Source: Siphonodentalium dalli (Eukaryota; Mollusca; Scaphopoda; Gadilida; Siphonodentaliidae). From it: a stretch of DNA of 64,000 nt. The DNA lies in NCBI GenBank assembly GCA_032622095.1, contig CP136068.1, positions 14,181,729 to 14,245,728 of the forward strand, given 5' to 3'. The notes under the pieces are model-generated. The model was not told the origin of the DNA. It saw nothing but the letters and a program-made list of their open reading frames with translations, and did no database searches. Made by a program: the position numbers and the translations under genes. This document shows, piece by piece, positions 13,559-28,400 of the stretch (positions within the stretch are counted from its first letter, which is position 1; every line of letters starts with the position of its first letter).

Positions 13559-14450
13559 GGTCCGTGACTACCCGCCCCCGAGACAACCCGCCCCCTTTCA
13601 CTCCGAGACAACCCGCGCCGGGACAACCCGCCCCCTAAAATTAATTAGCGGTAATTAGTGGCTAATTAGGAGGTATGAGGGGATTATGAGCTGTTTGTTT
13701 AACGAAACTGGGTTGTTCTTTATAGAGTTTTATTTTATGTAACAATAAATACACATGTAATATAATATAACTTATGAACACAAAAATGTATCAACGATAA
13801 TATGTTTATTCAAGTTTAATGAACGAAATTTAAAAACGGAATGAACGGAATGAAGTATATGCCTATATAGGCTAATATTAATAAGAACTTAATGAAATTA
13901 AGGTCGATGGTCCCTCGTTTGGCATGCAGGCCACACACATCACAATCAACGGCATGTTGCTTTGGTCGCACCTCCAAATCGCAGTGAATGCATGAAAACA
14001 TGCTTGCAGAATGAAGATAACCCACACTCAAGAGTTAATATAGCCAGTTCCGTCGGCATCGTTCAAAGGCTGTTTGTATACTCACCTCGAGCTCGATCCA
14101 GTGAGATGAATCCCGATCACTAAGTGTTGTGATAACACACTGTGAAAATGAACCATTTGCATCAAATGTTTGTTTTGAAAGCACCCCTTTTAATTAGTCT
14201 TCACTTACATTAAGTGCCGTTCAGTTGTCAAAAAATCGTGTCATTCTTTACTCCAGTCCACGCATTGACATAATTAATGAATAAACACATGTTTTGTTGG
14301 TCAAAATATTTAATATTATATTATCAAAGAACATAAAAGAACATAATCACTATTAACAATTTCTGGACAATCCGCCCTTATTTATTGGGACAACCCGCCC
14401 CGAAAACAGCAGAGGGGCGGGTTGTCTCGGGGGCGGGTAGTCCCGTTCCC
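13559..14450. mobile_element. Mutator-like TIR element, copy 3
   Basis: An 892-bp copy matching copy 1 at the ends and inside, flanked by GAATGGAGG at 13550-13558 and 14451-14459. It sits at the same monomer position as the others. Confidence 0.85.
13816..14031 (-). pseudogene. Same 71-codon finger remnant, MULE-like copy 3
   Basis: The translation is identical to the frame at 3153-3368, carried in the third insert. Confidence 0.4.
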
Positions 14451-17400
14451 GAATGGAGGTGTCATCGTCCCGTCGATAAAAACACTACTTTTACCATCAG
14501 AAAACAAGTTCAAACTTCTATTTTACTATTTAGTATATATTAGACTAGCATTTTCTGCAAAAATCCGTCACCCAAACATGAAAATGTGAACATAATGCTA
14601 GTTTTTCTGTTAAGATTTTCGACGATTTTCGTTCGGCGGAATGCAGATTTTTCAAGAATGGAGGTGTCATCGTCCCGTCGATAAAAACACTACTTTTACC
14701 ATCAGAAAACAAGTTCAAACTTCTATTTTACTATTTAGTATATATTAGACTAGCATTTTCTGCAAAAATCCGTCACCCAAACATGAAAATGTGAACATAA
14801 TGCTAGTTTTTCTGTTAAGATTTTCGACGATTTTCGTTCGGCGGAATGCAGATTTTTCAAGAATGGAGGTGTCATCGTCCCGTCGATAAAAACACTACTT
14901 TTACCATCAGAAAACAAGTTCAAACTTCTATTTTACTATTTAGTATATATTAGACTAGCATTTTCTGCAAAAATCCGTCACCCAAACATGAAAATGTGAA
15001 CATAATGCTAGTTTTTCTGTTAAGATTTTCGACGATTTTCGTTCGGCGGAATGGAGATTTTTCAAGAATGCGGATGTCATCGTCCCGTCGATAAAAACAC
15101 TACTTTTACCATCAGAAAACAAGTTCAAACTTCTATTTTACTATTTAGTATATATTAGACTAGCATTTTCTGCAAAAATCCGCACCCAAACATGAAAATG
15201 TGAACATATAATGCTAGTTTTTCTGTTAAGATTTTCGACGATTTTCGTTCGGCGGAATGCAGATTTTTCAAGAATGCGGATGTCATCGTCCCGTCGATAA
15301 AAACACTACTTTTATCAACAGAAAACAAGTTCAAACTTCTATTTTACTATTTAGTATATATTAGACTAGCATTTTCTGCAAAAATCCGTCACCCAAACAT
15401 GATAATGAGAACATAATGCTAGTTTTTCTGTTAAGATTTTCGAAGATTTTCGTTCGGCGGAATGGAGATTTTTCAAGAATGGAGGTGTCAACATCCCGTC
15501 GACAAAAACACTACTTTTACCATCAGAAAACAAGTTCAAACTTCTATTTTACTATTTAGTATATATTAGACTAGCATTTTCTGCAAAAATCCGTCACCCA
15601 AACATGAAAATGTGAACATAATGCTAGTTTTTCTGTTAAGATTTTCGACGATTTTCGTTCGGCGGAATGCGGATTTTTCAAGAATGGAGGTGTCATCGTC
15701 CCGTCGATAAAAACACTACTTTTACCATCAGAAAACAAGTTCAAACTTCTATTTTACTATTTAGTTTTTCTGTTAAGATTTTCGACGATTTTCGTTCGGC
15801 GGAATGCAGATTTTTCAAGAATGGAGGTGTCATCGTCCCGTCGATAAAAACACTACTTTTACCATCAGAAAACAAGTTCAAACTTCTAGTTTACTATTTA
15901 GTATATATTAGACTAGCATTTTTTGCAAAAATCCGTCACCCAAACATGAAAATGTGAACATAATGCTAGTTTTTCTGTTAAGATTTTCGACGATTTTCGT
16001 TTGGCGGAATGCAGATTTTTCAAGAATGGAGGTGTCATCGTCCCGTCGATAAAAACACTACTTTTACCATGAGAAAACAAGTTCAAACTTCTATTTTACT
16101 ATTTAGTATATATTAGACTAGCATTTTCTGCAAAAATCCGTCACCCAAACATGAAAATGTGAACATAATGCTAGTTTTTCTGTTAAGATTTTCGACGATT
16201 TTCGTTCGGCGGAATGGAGATTTTTCAAGAATGGAGGTGTCATCGTCCCGTCGATAAAAACACTACTTTTACCATCAGAAAACAAGTTCAAACTTCTATT
16301 TTACTATTTAGTATATATTAGACTAGCATTTTCTGCAAAAATCCGTCACCCAAACATGAAAATGTGAACATAATGCTAGTTTTTCTGTTAAGATTTTCGT
16401 TCGGCGGAATGCACATTTTTCAAGAATGGAGGTGTCATCGTCCCGTCGATAAAAACACTACTTTTACCATCAGAAAACAAGTTCAAACTTCTATTTTACT
16501 ATTTAGTATATATTAGACTAGCATTTTTTGCAAAAATCCGTCACCCAAACATGAAAATGTGAACATAATGCTAGTTTTTCTGTTAAGATTTTCGACGATT
16601 TTCGTTCGGCGGAATGCAGATTTTTCAAGAATGGAGGTGTCATCGTCCCGTCGATAAAAACACTACTTTTACCATCAGAAAACAAGTTCAAACTTCTATT
16701 TTACTATTTAGTATATATTAGACTAGCATTTTCTGCAAAAATCCGTCACCCAAACATGAAAATGTGAACATAATGCTAGTTTTTCTGTTAAGATTTTCGA
16801 CGATTTTCGTTCTGCGGAATGCAGATTTTTCAAGAATGCGGATGTCATCGTCCCGTCGACAAAAACACTACTTTTACCATCAGAAAACAAGTTCAAACTT
16901 CTATTTTACTATTTAGTATATATTAGACTAGCATTTTCTGCAAAAATCCGTCACCCAAACATGAAAATGTGAACATAATGCTAGTTTTTCTGTTAAGATT
17001 TTCGACGATTTTCGTTCGGCGGAATGCAGATTTTTCAAGAATGGAGGTGTCATCGTCCCGTCGATAAAAACACTACTTTTACCATCAGAAAACAAGTTCA
17101 AACTTCTATTTTACTATTTAGTATATATTAGACTAGCATTTTCTGCAATAATCCGTCACCCAAACATGAAAATGTGAACATAATGCTAGTTTTTCTGTTA
17201 AGATTTTCGAAGATTTTCGTTCGGCGGAATGGAGATTTTTCAAGAATGCGGATGTCATCGTCCCGTCGATAAAAACACTACTTTTATCAGCAGAAAACAA
17301 GTTCAAACTTCTATTTTACTATTTAGTATATATTAGACTAGCATTTTCTGCAAAAATCCGTCACCCAAACATGAAAATGTGAACATAATGCTAGTTTTTC

Positions 17401-18072
17401 TGTTAAGATTTTCGACGATTTTCGTTCGGCGGAATGCAGATTTTTCAAGAATGGAGGTGTCATCGTCCCGTCGATAAAAACACTACTTTTACCATCAGAA
17501 AACAAGTTCAAACTTCTATTTTACTATTTAGTATATATTAGACTAGCATTTTCTGCAAAAATCCGTCACCCAAACATGAAAATGTGAACATAATGCTAGT
17601 TTTTCTGTTAAGATTTTCGACGATTTTCGTTCGGCGGAATGGAGATTTTTCAAGAATGTAGGTGTCATCGTCCCGTCGATAAAAACACTACTTTTACCAT
17701 CAGAAAACAAGTTCAAACTTCTATTTTACTATTTAGTATATATTAGACTAGCATTTTCTGCAAAAATCCGTCACCCAAACATGAAAATGTGAACATAATG
17801 CTAGTTTTTCTGTTAAGATTTTCGACGATTTTCGTTCGGCGGAATGGAGATTTTTCAAGAATGGAGGTGTCATCGTCCCGTCGATAAAAACACTACTTTT
17901 ACCATCAGAAAACAAGTTCAAACTTCTATTTTACTATTTAGTATATATTAGACTAGCATTTTCTGCAAAAATCCGTCACCCAAACATGAAAATGTGAACA
18001 TAATGCTAGTTTTTCTGTTAAGATTTTCGAAGATTTTCGTTCGGCGGAATGCAGATTTTTCAAGAATGGAGG

Positions 18073-18964
18073 GGTCCGTGACTACCCGCCCCCGAGACAA
18101 CCCGCCCCCTTTCACTCCGAGACAACCCGCGCCGGGACAACCCGCCCCCTAAAATTAATTAGCGGTAATTAGTGGCTAATTAGGAGGTATGAGGGGATTA
18201 TGAGCTGTTTGTTTAACGAAACTGGGTTGTTCTTTATAGAGTTTTATTTTATGTAACAATAAATACACATGTAATATAATATAACTTATGAACACAAAAA
18301 TGTATCAACGATAATATGTTTATTCAAGTTTAATGAACGAAATTTAAAAACGGAATGAACGGAATGAAGTATATGCCTATATAGGCTAATATTAATAAGA
18401 ACTTAATGAAATTAAGGTCGATGGTCCCTCGTTTGGCATGCAGGCCACACACATCACAATCAACGGCATGTTGCTTTGGTCGCACCTCCAAATCGCAGTG
18501 AATGCATGAAAACATGCTTGCAGAATGAAGATAACCCACACTCAAGAGTTAATATAGCCAGTTCCGTCGGCATCGTTCAAAGGCTGTTTGTATACTCACC
18601 TCGAGCTCGATCCAGTGAGATGAATCCCGATCACTAAGTGTTGTGATAACACACTGTGAAAATGAACCATTTGCATCAAATGTTTGTTTTGAAAGCACCC
18701 CTTTTAATTAGTCTTCACTTACATTAAGTGCCGTTCAGTTGTCAAAAAATCGTGTCATTCTTTACTCCAGTCCACGCATTGACATAATTAATGAATAAAC
18801 ACATGTTTTGTTGGTCAAAATATTTAATATTATATTATCAAAGAACATAAAAGAACATAATCACTATTAACAATTTCTGGACAATCCGCCCTTATTTATT
18901 GGGACAACCCGCCCCGAAAACAGCAGAGGGGCGGGTTGTCTCGGGGGCGGGTAGTCCCGTTCCC
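18073..18964. mobile_element. Mutator-like TIR element, copy 4
   Basis: An 892-bp copy matching copy 1, flanked by GAATGGAGG at 18064-18072 and 18965-18973. It is the last copy in the array; the right-hand third of the satellite has none. Confidence 0.85.
18330..18545 (-). pseudogene. Same 71-codon finger remnant, MULE-like copy 4
   Basis: The translation is identical to the frame at 3153-3368, carried in the fourth insert. Confidence 0.4.
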
Positions 18965-21900
18965 GAATGGAGGTGTCATCGTCCCGTCGATAAAAACACT
19001 ACTTTTACCATCAGAAAACAAGTTCAAACTTCTATTTTACTATTTAGTATATATTAGACTAGCATTTTCTGCAAAAATCCGTCACCCAAACATGAAAATG
19101 TGAACATAATGCTAGTTTTTCTGTTAAGATTTTCGACGATTTTCGTTCGGCGGAATGCAGATTTTTCAAGAATGGAGGTGTCATCGTCCCGTCGATAAAA
19201 ACACTACTTTTACCATCAGAAAACAAGTTCAAACTTCTATTTTACTATTTAGTATATATTAGACTAGCATTTTCTGCAAAAATCCGTCACCCAAACATGA
19301 AAATGTGAACATAATGCTAGTTTTTCTGTTAAGATTTTCGACGATTTTCGTTCGGCGGAATGCAGATTTTTCAAGAATGGAGGTGTCATCGTCCCGTCGA
19401 TAAAAACACTACTTTTACCATCAGAAAACAAGTTCAAACTTCTATTTTACTATTTAGTATATATTAGACTAGCATTTTCTGCAAAAATCCGTCACCCAAA
19501 CATGAAAATGTGAACATAATGCTAGTTTTTCTGTTAAGATTTTCGACGATTTTCGTTCGGCGGAATGGAGATTTTTCAAGAATGCGGATGTCATCGTCCC
19601 GTCGATAAAAACACTACTTTTACCATCAGAAAACAAGTTCAAACTTCTATTTTACTATTTAGTATATATTAGACTAGCATTTTCTGCAAAAATCCGCACC
19701 CAAACATGAAAATGTGAACATATAATGCTAGTTTTTCTGTTAAGATTTTCGACGATTTTCGTTCGGCGGAATGCAGATTTTTCAAGAATGCGGATGTCAT
19801 CGTCCCGTCGATAAAAACACTACTTTTATCAACAGAAAACAAGTTCAAACTTCTATTTTACTATTTAGTATATATTAGACTAGCATTTTCTGCAAAAATC
19901 CGTCACCCAAACATGATAATGAGAACATAATGCTAGTTTTTCTGTTAAGATTTTCGAAGATTTTCGTTCGGCGGAATGGAGATTTTTCAAGAATGGAGGT
20001 GTCAACGTCCCGTCGACAAAAACACTACTTTTACCATCAGAAAACAAGTTCAAACTTCTATTTTACTATTTAGTATATATTAGACTAGCATTTTCTGCAA
20101 AAATCCGTCACCCAAACATGAAAATGTGAACATAATGCTAGTTTTTCTGTTAAGATTTTCGACGATTTTCGTTCGGCGGAATGCGGATTTTTCAAGAATG
20201 GAGGTGTCATCGTCCCGTCGATAAAAACACTACTTTTACCATCAGAAAACAAGTTCAAACTTCTATTTTACTATTTAGTTTTTCTGTTAAGATTTTCGAC
20301 GATTTTCGTTCGGCGGAATGCAGATTTTTCAAGAATGGAGGTGTCATCGTCCCGTCGATAAAAACACTACTTTTACCATCAGAAAACAAGTTCAAACTTC
20401 TAGTTTACTATTTAGTATATATTAGACTAGCATTTTTTGCAAAAATCCGTCACCCAAACATGAAAATGTGAACATAATGCTAGTTTTTCTGTTAAGATTT
20501 TCGACGATTTTCGTTTGGCGGAATGCAGATTTTTCAAGAATGGAGGTGTCATCGTCCCGTCGATAAAAACACTACTTTTACCATGAGAAAACAAGTTCAA
20601 ACTTCTATTTTACTATTTAGTATATATTAGACTAGCATTTTCTGCAAAAATCCGTCACCCAAACATGAAAATGTGAACATAATGCTAGTTTTTCTGTTAA
20701 GATTTTCGACGATTTTCGTTCGGCGGAATGGAGATTTTTCAAGAATGGAGGTGTCATCGTCCCGTCGATAAAAACACTACTTTTACCATCAGAAAACAAG
20801 TTCAAACTTCTATTTTACTATTTAGTATATATTAGATTAGCATTTTCTGCAAAAATCCGTCACCCAAACATGAAAATGTGAACATAATGCTAGTTTTTCT
20901 GTTAAGATTTTCGTTCGGCGGAATGCACATTTTTCAAGAATGGAGGTGTCATCGTCCCGTCGATAAAAACACTACTTTTACCATCAGAAAACAAGTTCAA
21001 ACTTCTATTTTACTATTTAGTATATATTAGACTAGCATTTTTTGCAAAAATCCGTCACCCAAACATGAAAATGTGAACATAATGCTAGTTTTTCTGTTAA
21101 GATTTTCGACGATTTTCGTTCGGCGGAATGCAGATTTTTCAAGAATGGAGGTGTCATCGTCCCGTCGATAAAAACACTACTTTTACCATCAGAAAACAAG
21201 TTCAAACTTCTATTTTACTATTTAGTATATATTAGACTAGCATTTTCTGCAAAAATCCGTCACCCAAACATGAAAATGTGAACATAATGCTAGTTTTTCT
21301 GTTAAGATTTTCGACGATTTTCGTTCTGCGGAATGCAGATTTTTCAAGAATGCGGATGTCATCGTCCCGTCGACAAAAACACTACTTTTACCATCAGAAA
21401 ACAAGTTCAAACTTCTATTTTACTATTTAGTATATATTAGACTAGCATTTTCTGCAAAAATCCGTCACCCAAACATGAAAATGTGAACATAATGCTAGTT
21501 TTTCTGTTAAGATTTTCGACGATTTTCGTTCGGCGGAATGCAGATTTTTCAAGAATGGAGGTGTCATCGTCCCGTCGATAAAAACACTACTTTTACCATC
21601 AGAAAACAAGTTCAAACTTCTATTTTACTATTTAGTATATATTAGACTAGCATTTTCTGCAATAATCCGTCACCCAAACATGAAAATGTGAACATAATGC
21701 TAGTTTTTCTGTTAAGATTTTCGAAGATTTTCGTTCGGCGGAATGGAGATTTTTCAAGAATGCGGATGTCATCGTCCCGTCGATAAAAACACTACTTTTA
21801 TCAGCAGAAAACAAGTTCAAACTTCTATTTTACTATTTAGTATATATTAGACTAGCATTTTCTGCAAAAATCCGTCACCCAAACATGAAAATGTGAACAT

Positions 21901-22429
21901 AATGCTAGTTTTTCTGTTAAGATTTTCGACGATTTTCGTTCGGCGGAATGCAGATTTTTCAAGAATGGAGGTGTCATCGTCCCGTCGATAAAAACACTAC
22001 TTTTACCATCAGAAAACAAGTTCAAACTTCTATTTTACTATTTAGTATATATTAGACTAGCATTTTCTGCAAAAATCCGTCACCCAAACATGAAAATGTG
22101 AACATAATGCTAGTTTTTCTGTTAAGATTTTCGACGATTTTCGTTCGGCGGAATGCAGATTTTTCAAGAATGGAGGTGTCATCGTCCCGTCGATAAAAAC
22201 ACTACTTTTACCATCAGAAAACAAGTTCAAACTTCTATTTTACTATTTAGTATATATTAGACTAGCATTTTCTGCAAAAATCCGTCACCCAAACATGAAA
22301 ATGTGAACATAATGCTAGTTTTTCTGTTAAGATTTTCGACGATTTTCGTTCGGCGGAATGGAGATATTTCAAGAATGCGGATGTCATCGTCCCGTCGATA
22401 AAAACACTACTTTTACCATCAGAAAACAA

Positions 22430-25400
22430 GTTCAAACTTCTATTTTACTATTTAGTATATATTAGACTAGCATTTTCTGCAAAAATCCGCACCCAAACAT
22501 GAAAATGTGAACATAATGCTAGTTTTTCTGTTAAGATTTTCGACGATTTTCGTTCGGCGGAATGCAGATTTTTCAAGAATGCGGATGTCATCGTCCCGTC
22601 GATAAAAACACTACTTTTATCAGCAGAAAACAAGTTCAAACTTCTATTTTACTATTTAGTATATATTAGACTAGCATTTTCTGCAAAAATCCGTCACCCA
22701 AACATGATAATGAGAACATAATGCTAGTTTTTCTGTTAAGATTTTCGAAGATTTTCGTTCGGCGGAATGGAGATTTTTCAAGAATGGAGGTGTCAACGTC
22801 CCGTCGACAAAAACACTACTTTTACCATCAGAAAACAAGTTCAAACTTCTATTTTACTATTTAGTATATATTAGACTAGCATTTTCTGCAAAAATCCGTC
22901 ACCCAAACATGAAAATGTGAACATAATGCTAGTTTTTCTGTTAAGATTTTCGACGATTTTCGTTCGGCGGAATGCGGATTTTTCAAGAATGGAGGTGTCA
23001 CCGTCCCGTCGATAAAAACACTACTTTTACCATCAGAAAACAAGTTCAAACTTCTATTTTACTATTTAGTTTTTCTGTTAAGATTTTCGACGATTTTCGT
23101 TCGGCGGAATGCAGATTTTTCAAGAATGGAGGTGTCATCGTCCCGTCGATAAAAACACTACTTTTACCATCAGAAAACAAGTTCAAACTTCTATTTTACT
23201 ATTTAGTATATATTAGACTAGCATTTTCTGCAAAAATCCGTCACCCAAACATGAAAATGTGAACATAATGCTAGTTTTTCTGTTAAGATTTTCGACGATT
23301 TTCGTTCGGCGGAATGGAGATTTTTCAAGAATGGAGGTGTCATCGTCCCGTCGATAAAAACACTACTTTTACCATCAGAAAACAAGTTCAAACTTCTATT
23401 TTACTATTTAGTATATATTAGACTAGCATTTTCTGCAAAAATCCGTCACCCAAACATGAAAATGTGAACATAATGCTAGTTTTTCTGTTAAGATTTTCGA
23501 AGATTTTCGTTCGGCGGAATGCACATTTTTCAAGAATGGAGGTGTCATCGTCCCGTCGATAAAAACACTACTTTTACCATCAGAAAACAAGTTCAAACTT
23601 CTAGTTTACTATTTAGTATATATTAGACTAGCATTTTTTGCAAAAATCCGTCACCCAAACATGAAAATGTGAACATAATGCTAGTTTTTCTGTTAAGATT
23701 TTCGACGATTTTCGTTCGGCGGAATGCAGATTTTTCAAGAATGGAGGTGTCATCGTCCCGTCGATAAAAACACTACTTTTACCATCAGAAAACAAGTTCA
23801 AACTTCTATTTTACTATTTAGTATATATTAGACTAGCATTTTCTGCAAAAATCCGTCACCCAAACATGAAAATGTGAACATAATGCTAGTTTTTCTGTTA
23901 AGATTTTCGACGATTTTCGTTCTGCGGAATGCAGATTTTTCAAGAATGCGGATGTCATCGTCCCGTCGACAAAAACACTACTTTTACCATCAGAAAACAA
24001 GTTCAAACTTCTATTTTACTATTTAGTATATATTAGACTAGCATTTTCTGCAAAAATCCGTCACCCAAACATGAAAATGTGAACATAATGCTAGTTTTTC
24101 TGTTAAGATTTTCGTTCGGCGGAATGCGGATTTTTCAAGAATGGAGGTGTCATCGTCCCGTCGATAAAAACACTACTTTTACCATCAGAAAACAAGTTCA
24201 AACTTCTATTTTACTATTTAGTTTTTCTGTTAAGATTTTCGACGATTTTCGTTCGGCGGAATGCAGATTTTTCAAGAATGGAGGTGTCATCGTCCCGTCG
24301 ATAAAAACACTACTTTTACCATCAGAAAACAAGTTCAAACTTCTATTTTACTATTTAGTATATATTAGACTAGCATTTTCTGCAAAAATCCGTCACCCAA
24401 ACATGAAAATGTGAACATAATGCTAGTTTTTCTGTTAAGATTTTCGACGATTTTCGTTCGGCGGAATGGAGATTTTTCAAGAATGGAGGTGTCATCGTCC
24501 CGTCGATAAAAACACTACTTTTACCATCAGAAAACAAGTTCAAACTTCTATTTTACTATTTAGTATATATTAGACTAGCATTTTCTGCAAAAATCCGTCA
24601 CCCAAACATGAAAATGTGAACATAATGCTAGTTTTTCTGTTAAGATTTTCGAAGATTTTCGTTCGGCGGAATGCACATTTTTCAAGAATGGAGGTGTCAT
24701 CGTCCCGTCGATAAAAACACTACTTTTACCATCAGAAAACAAGTTCAAACTTCTATTTTACTATTTAGTATATATTAGACTAGCATTTTTTGCAAAAATC
24801 CGTCACCCAAACATGAAAATGTGAACATAATGCTAGTTTTTCTGTTAAGATTTTCGACGATTTTCGTTCGGCGGAATGCAGATTTTTCAAGAATGGAGGT
24901 GTCATCGTCCCGTCGATAAAAACACTACTTTTACCATCAGAAAACAAGTTCAAACTTCTATTTTACTATTTAGTATATATTAGACTAGCATTTTCTGCAA
25001 AAATCCGTCACCCAAACATGAAAATGTGAACATAATGCTAGTTTTTCTGTTAAGATTTTCGACGATTTTCGTTCTGCGGAATGCAGATTTTTCAAGAATG
25101 CGGATGTCATCGTCCCGTCGACAAAAACACTACTTTTACCATCAGAAAACAAGTTCAAACTTCTATTTTACTATTTAGTTTTTCTGTTAAGATTTTCGAC
25201 GATTTTCGTTCGGCGGAATGCAGATTTTTCAAGAATGGAGGTGTCATCGTCCCGTCGATAAAAACACTACTTTTACCATCAGAAAACAAGTTCAAACTTC
25301 TATTTTACTATTTAGTATATATTAGACTAGCATTTTCTGCAAAAATCCGTCACCCAAACATGAAAATGTGAACATAATGCTAGTTTTTCTGTTAAGATTT

Positions 25401-28400
25401 TCGACGATTTTCGTTCGGCGGAATGGAGATTTTTCAAGAATGCGGATGTCATCGTCCCGTCGATAAAAACACTACTTTTACCATCAGAAAACAAGTTCAA
25501 ACTTCTATTTTACTATTTAATATATATTAGACTAGCATTTTCTGCAAAAATCCGTCACCCAAACATGAAAATGTAAACATAATGCTAGTTTTTCTGTTAA
25601 GATTTTCGACGATTTTCGTTCGGCGGAATGGAGATTTTTCAAGAATGGAGGTGTCATCGTCCCGTCGATAAAAACACTACTTTTACCATCAGAAAACAAG
25701 TTCAAACTTCTATTTTACTATTTAGTATATATTAGACTAGCATTTTCTGCCAAAATCCGTCACCCAAACATGAAAATGTGAACATAATGCTAGTTTTTCT
25801 GTTAAGATTTTCGAAGATTTTCGTTCGGCGGAATGCAGATTTTTCAAGAATGGAGGTGTCATCGTCCCGTCGATAAAAACACTACTTTTACCATCAGAAA
25901 ACAAGTTCAAACTTCTATTTTACTATTTAGTATATATTAGACTAGCATTTTCTGCAAAAATCCGTCACCCAAACATGAAAATGTGAACATAATGCTAGTT
26001 TTTCTGTTAAGATTTTCGAAGATTTTCGTTCGGCGGAATGCAGATTTTTCAAGAATGGAGGTGTCATCGTCCCGTCGATAAAAACACTACTTTTACCATC
26101 AGAAAACAAGTTCAAACTTCTATTTTACTATTTAGTATATATTAGACTAGCATTTTCTGCAATAATCCGTCACCCAAACATGAAAATGTGAACATAATGC
26201 TAGTTTTTCTGTTAAGATTTTCGAAGATTTTCGTTCGGCGGAATGGAGATTTTTCAAGAATGCGGATGTCATCGTCCCGTCGATAAAAACACTACTTTTA
26301 TCAGCAGAAAACAAGTTCAAACTTCTATTTTACTATTTAGTATATATTAGACAAACATTTTCTGCAATAATCCGTTACTCAAACATGAAAATGTAAACGA
26401 AATATGACTTTTAGTGTTTAGATTATCGTCCCAGAAGTGATAAATTTCCCTAATTTCGACGCTTCGTTATTCGAACGCTCACCGTTCAGCATACGCTCAA
26501 TTTTATCGGGAAAACATCACATTCGTATAGAGTAGATACCAATAAAAACACTACTTTTACCATCAGAAAACAAGTTCAAACTTCTATTTTACTATTTAAT
26601 ATATATTAGACTAGCATTTTCTGCAAAAATCCGTCACCCAAACATGAAAATGTAAACATAATGCTAGTTTTTCTGTTAAGATTTTCGACGATTTTCGTTC
26701 GGCGGAATGGAGATTTTTCAAGAATGGAGGTGTCATCGTCCCGTCGATAAAAACACTACTTTTACCATCAGAAAACAAGTTCAAACTTCTATTTTACTAT
26801 TTAGTATATATTAGACTAGCATTTTCTGCCAAAATCCGTCACCCAAACATGAAAATGTGAACATAATGCTAGTTTTTCTGTTAAGATTTTCGAAGATTTT
26901 CGTTCGGCGGAATGCAGATTTTTCAAGAATGGAGGTGTCATCGTCCCGTCGATAAAAACACTACTTTTACCATCAGAAAACAAGTTCAAACTTCTATTTT
27001 ACTATTTAGTATATATTAGACTAGCATTTTCTGCAAAAATCCGTCACCCAAACATGAAAATGTGAACATAATGCTAGTTTTTCTGTTAAGATTTTCGAAG
27101 ATTTTCGTTCGGCGGAATGCAGATTTTTCAAGAATGGAGGTGTCATCGTCCCGTCGATAAAAACACTACTTTTACCATCAGAAAACAAGTTCAAACTTCT
27201 ATTTTACTATTTAGTATATATTAGACTAGCATTTTCTGCAAAAATCCGCACCCAAACATGAAAATGTGAACATAATGCTAGTTTTTCTGTTAAGATTTTC
27301 GACGATTTTCGTTCGGCGGAATGCAGATTTTTCAAGAATGCGGATGTCATCGTCCCGTCGATAAAAACACTACTTTTATCAGCAGAAAACAAGTTCAAAC
27401 TTCTATTTTACTATTTAGTATATATTAGACTAGCATTTTCTGCAAAAATCCGTCACCCAAACATGATAATGAGAACATAATGCTAGTTTTTCTGTTAAGA
27501 TTTTCGAAGATTTTCGTTCGGCGGAATGGAGATTTTTCAAGAATGGAGGTGTCAACGTCCCGTCGACAAAAACACTACTTTTACCATCAGAAAACAAGTT
27601 CAAACTTCTATTTTACTATTTAGTATATATTAGACTAGCATTTTCTGCAAAAATCCGTCACCCAAACATGAAAATGTGAACATAATGCTAGTTTTTCTGT
27701 TAAGATTTTCGACGATTTTCGTTCGGCGGAATGCGGATTTTTCAAGAATGGAGGTGTCATCGTCCCGTCGATAAAAACACTACTTTTACCATCAGAAAAC
27801 AAGTTCAAACTTCTATTTTACTATTTAGTTTTTCTGTTAAGATTTTCGACGATTTTCGTTCGGCGGAATGCAGATTTTTCAAGAATGGAGGTGTCATCGT
27901 CCCGTCGATAAAAACACTACTTTTACCATCAGAAAACAAGTTCAAACTTCTATTTTACTATTTAGTATATATTAGACTAGCATTTTCTGCAAAAATCCGT
28001 CACCCAAACATGAAAATGTGAACATAATGCTAGTTTTTCTGTTAAGATTTTCGACGATTTTCGTTCGGCGGAATGGAGATTTTTCAAGAATGGAGGTGTC
28101 ATCGTCCCGTCGATAAAAACACTACTTTTACCATCAGAAAACAAGTTCAAACTTCTATTTTACTATTTAGTATATATTAGACTAGCATTTTCTGCAAAAA
28201 TCCGTCACCCAAACATGAAAATGTGAACATAATGCTAGTTTTTCTGTTAAGATTTTCGAAGATTTTCGTTCGGCGGAATGCACATTTTTCAAGAATGGAG
28301 GTGTCATCGTCCCGTCGATAAAAACACTACTTTTACCATCAGAAAACAAGTTCAAACTTCTAGTTTACTATTTAGTATATATTAGACTAGCATTTTTTGC

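Larger units (their letters stand above)
2887..22300. repeat. Higher-order satellite blocks, each led by one MULE-like insert
   Basis: Inserts begin at 2896, 7624, 13559 and 18073, giving successive blocks of 4728, 5935 and 4514 bp and a fourth of similar start. Within each block the 68-bp-deleted monomer lies about 2203 bp after the insert start (junctions near 5099, 9826, 15762 and 20276). Variant monomers such as CCGCACCC with CATATAATGC and CATGATAATGAGAAC follow in the same order. The second block is longer, in part because an ~809-bp piece is repeated (10428 and 11237 regions). This is the pattern expected from unequal crossing-over of a composite unit. Confidence 0.9.
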
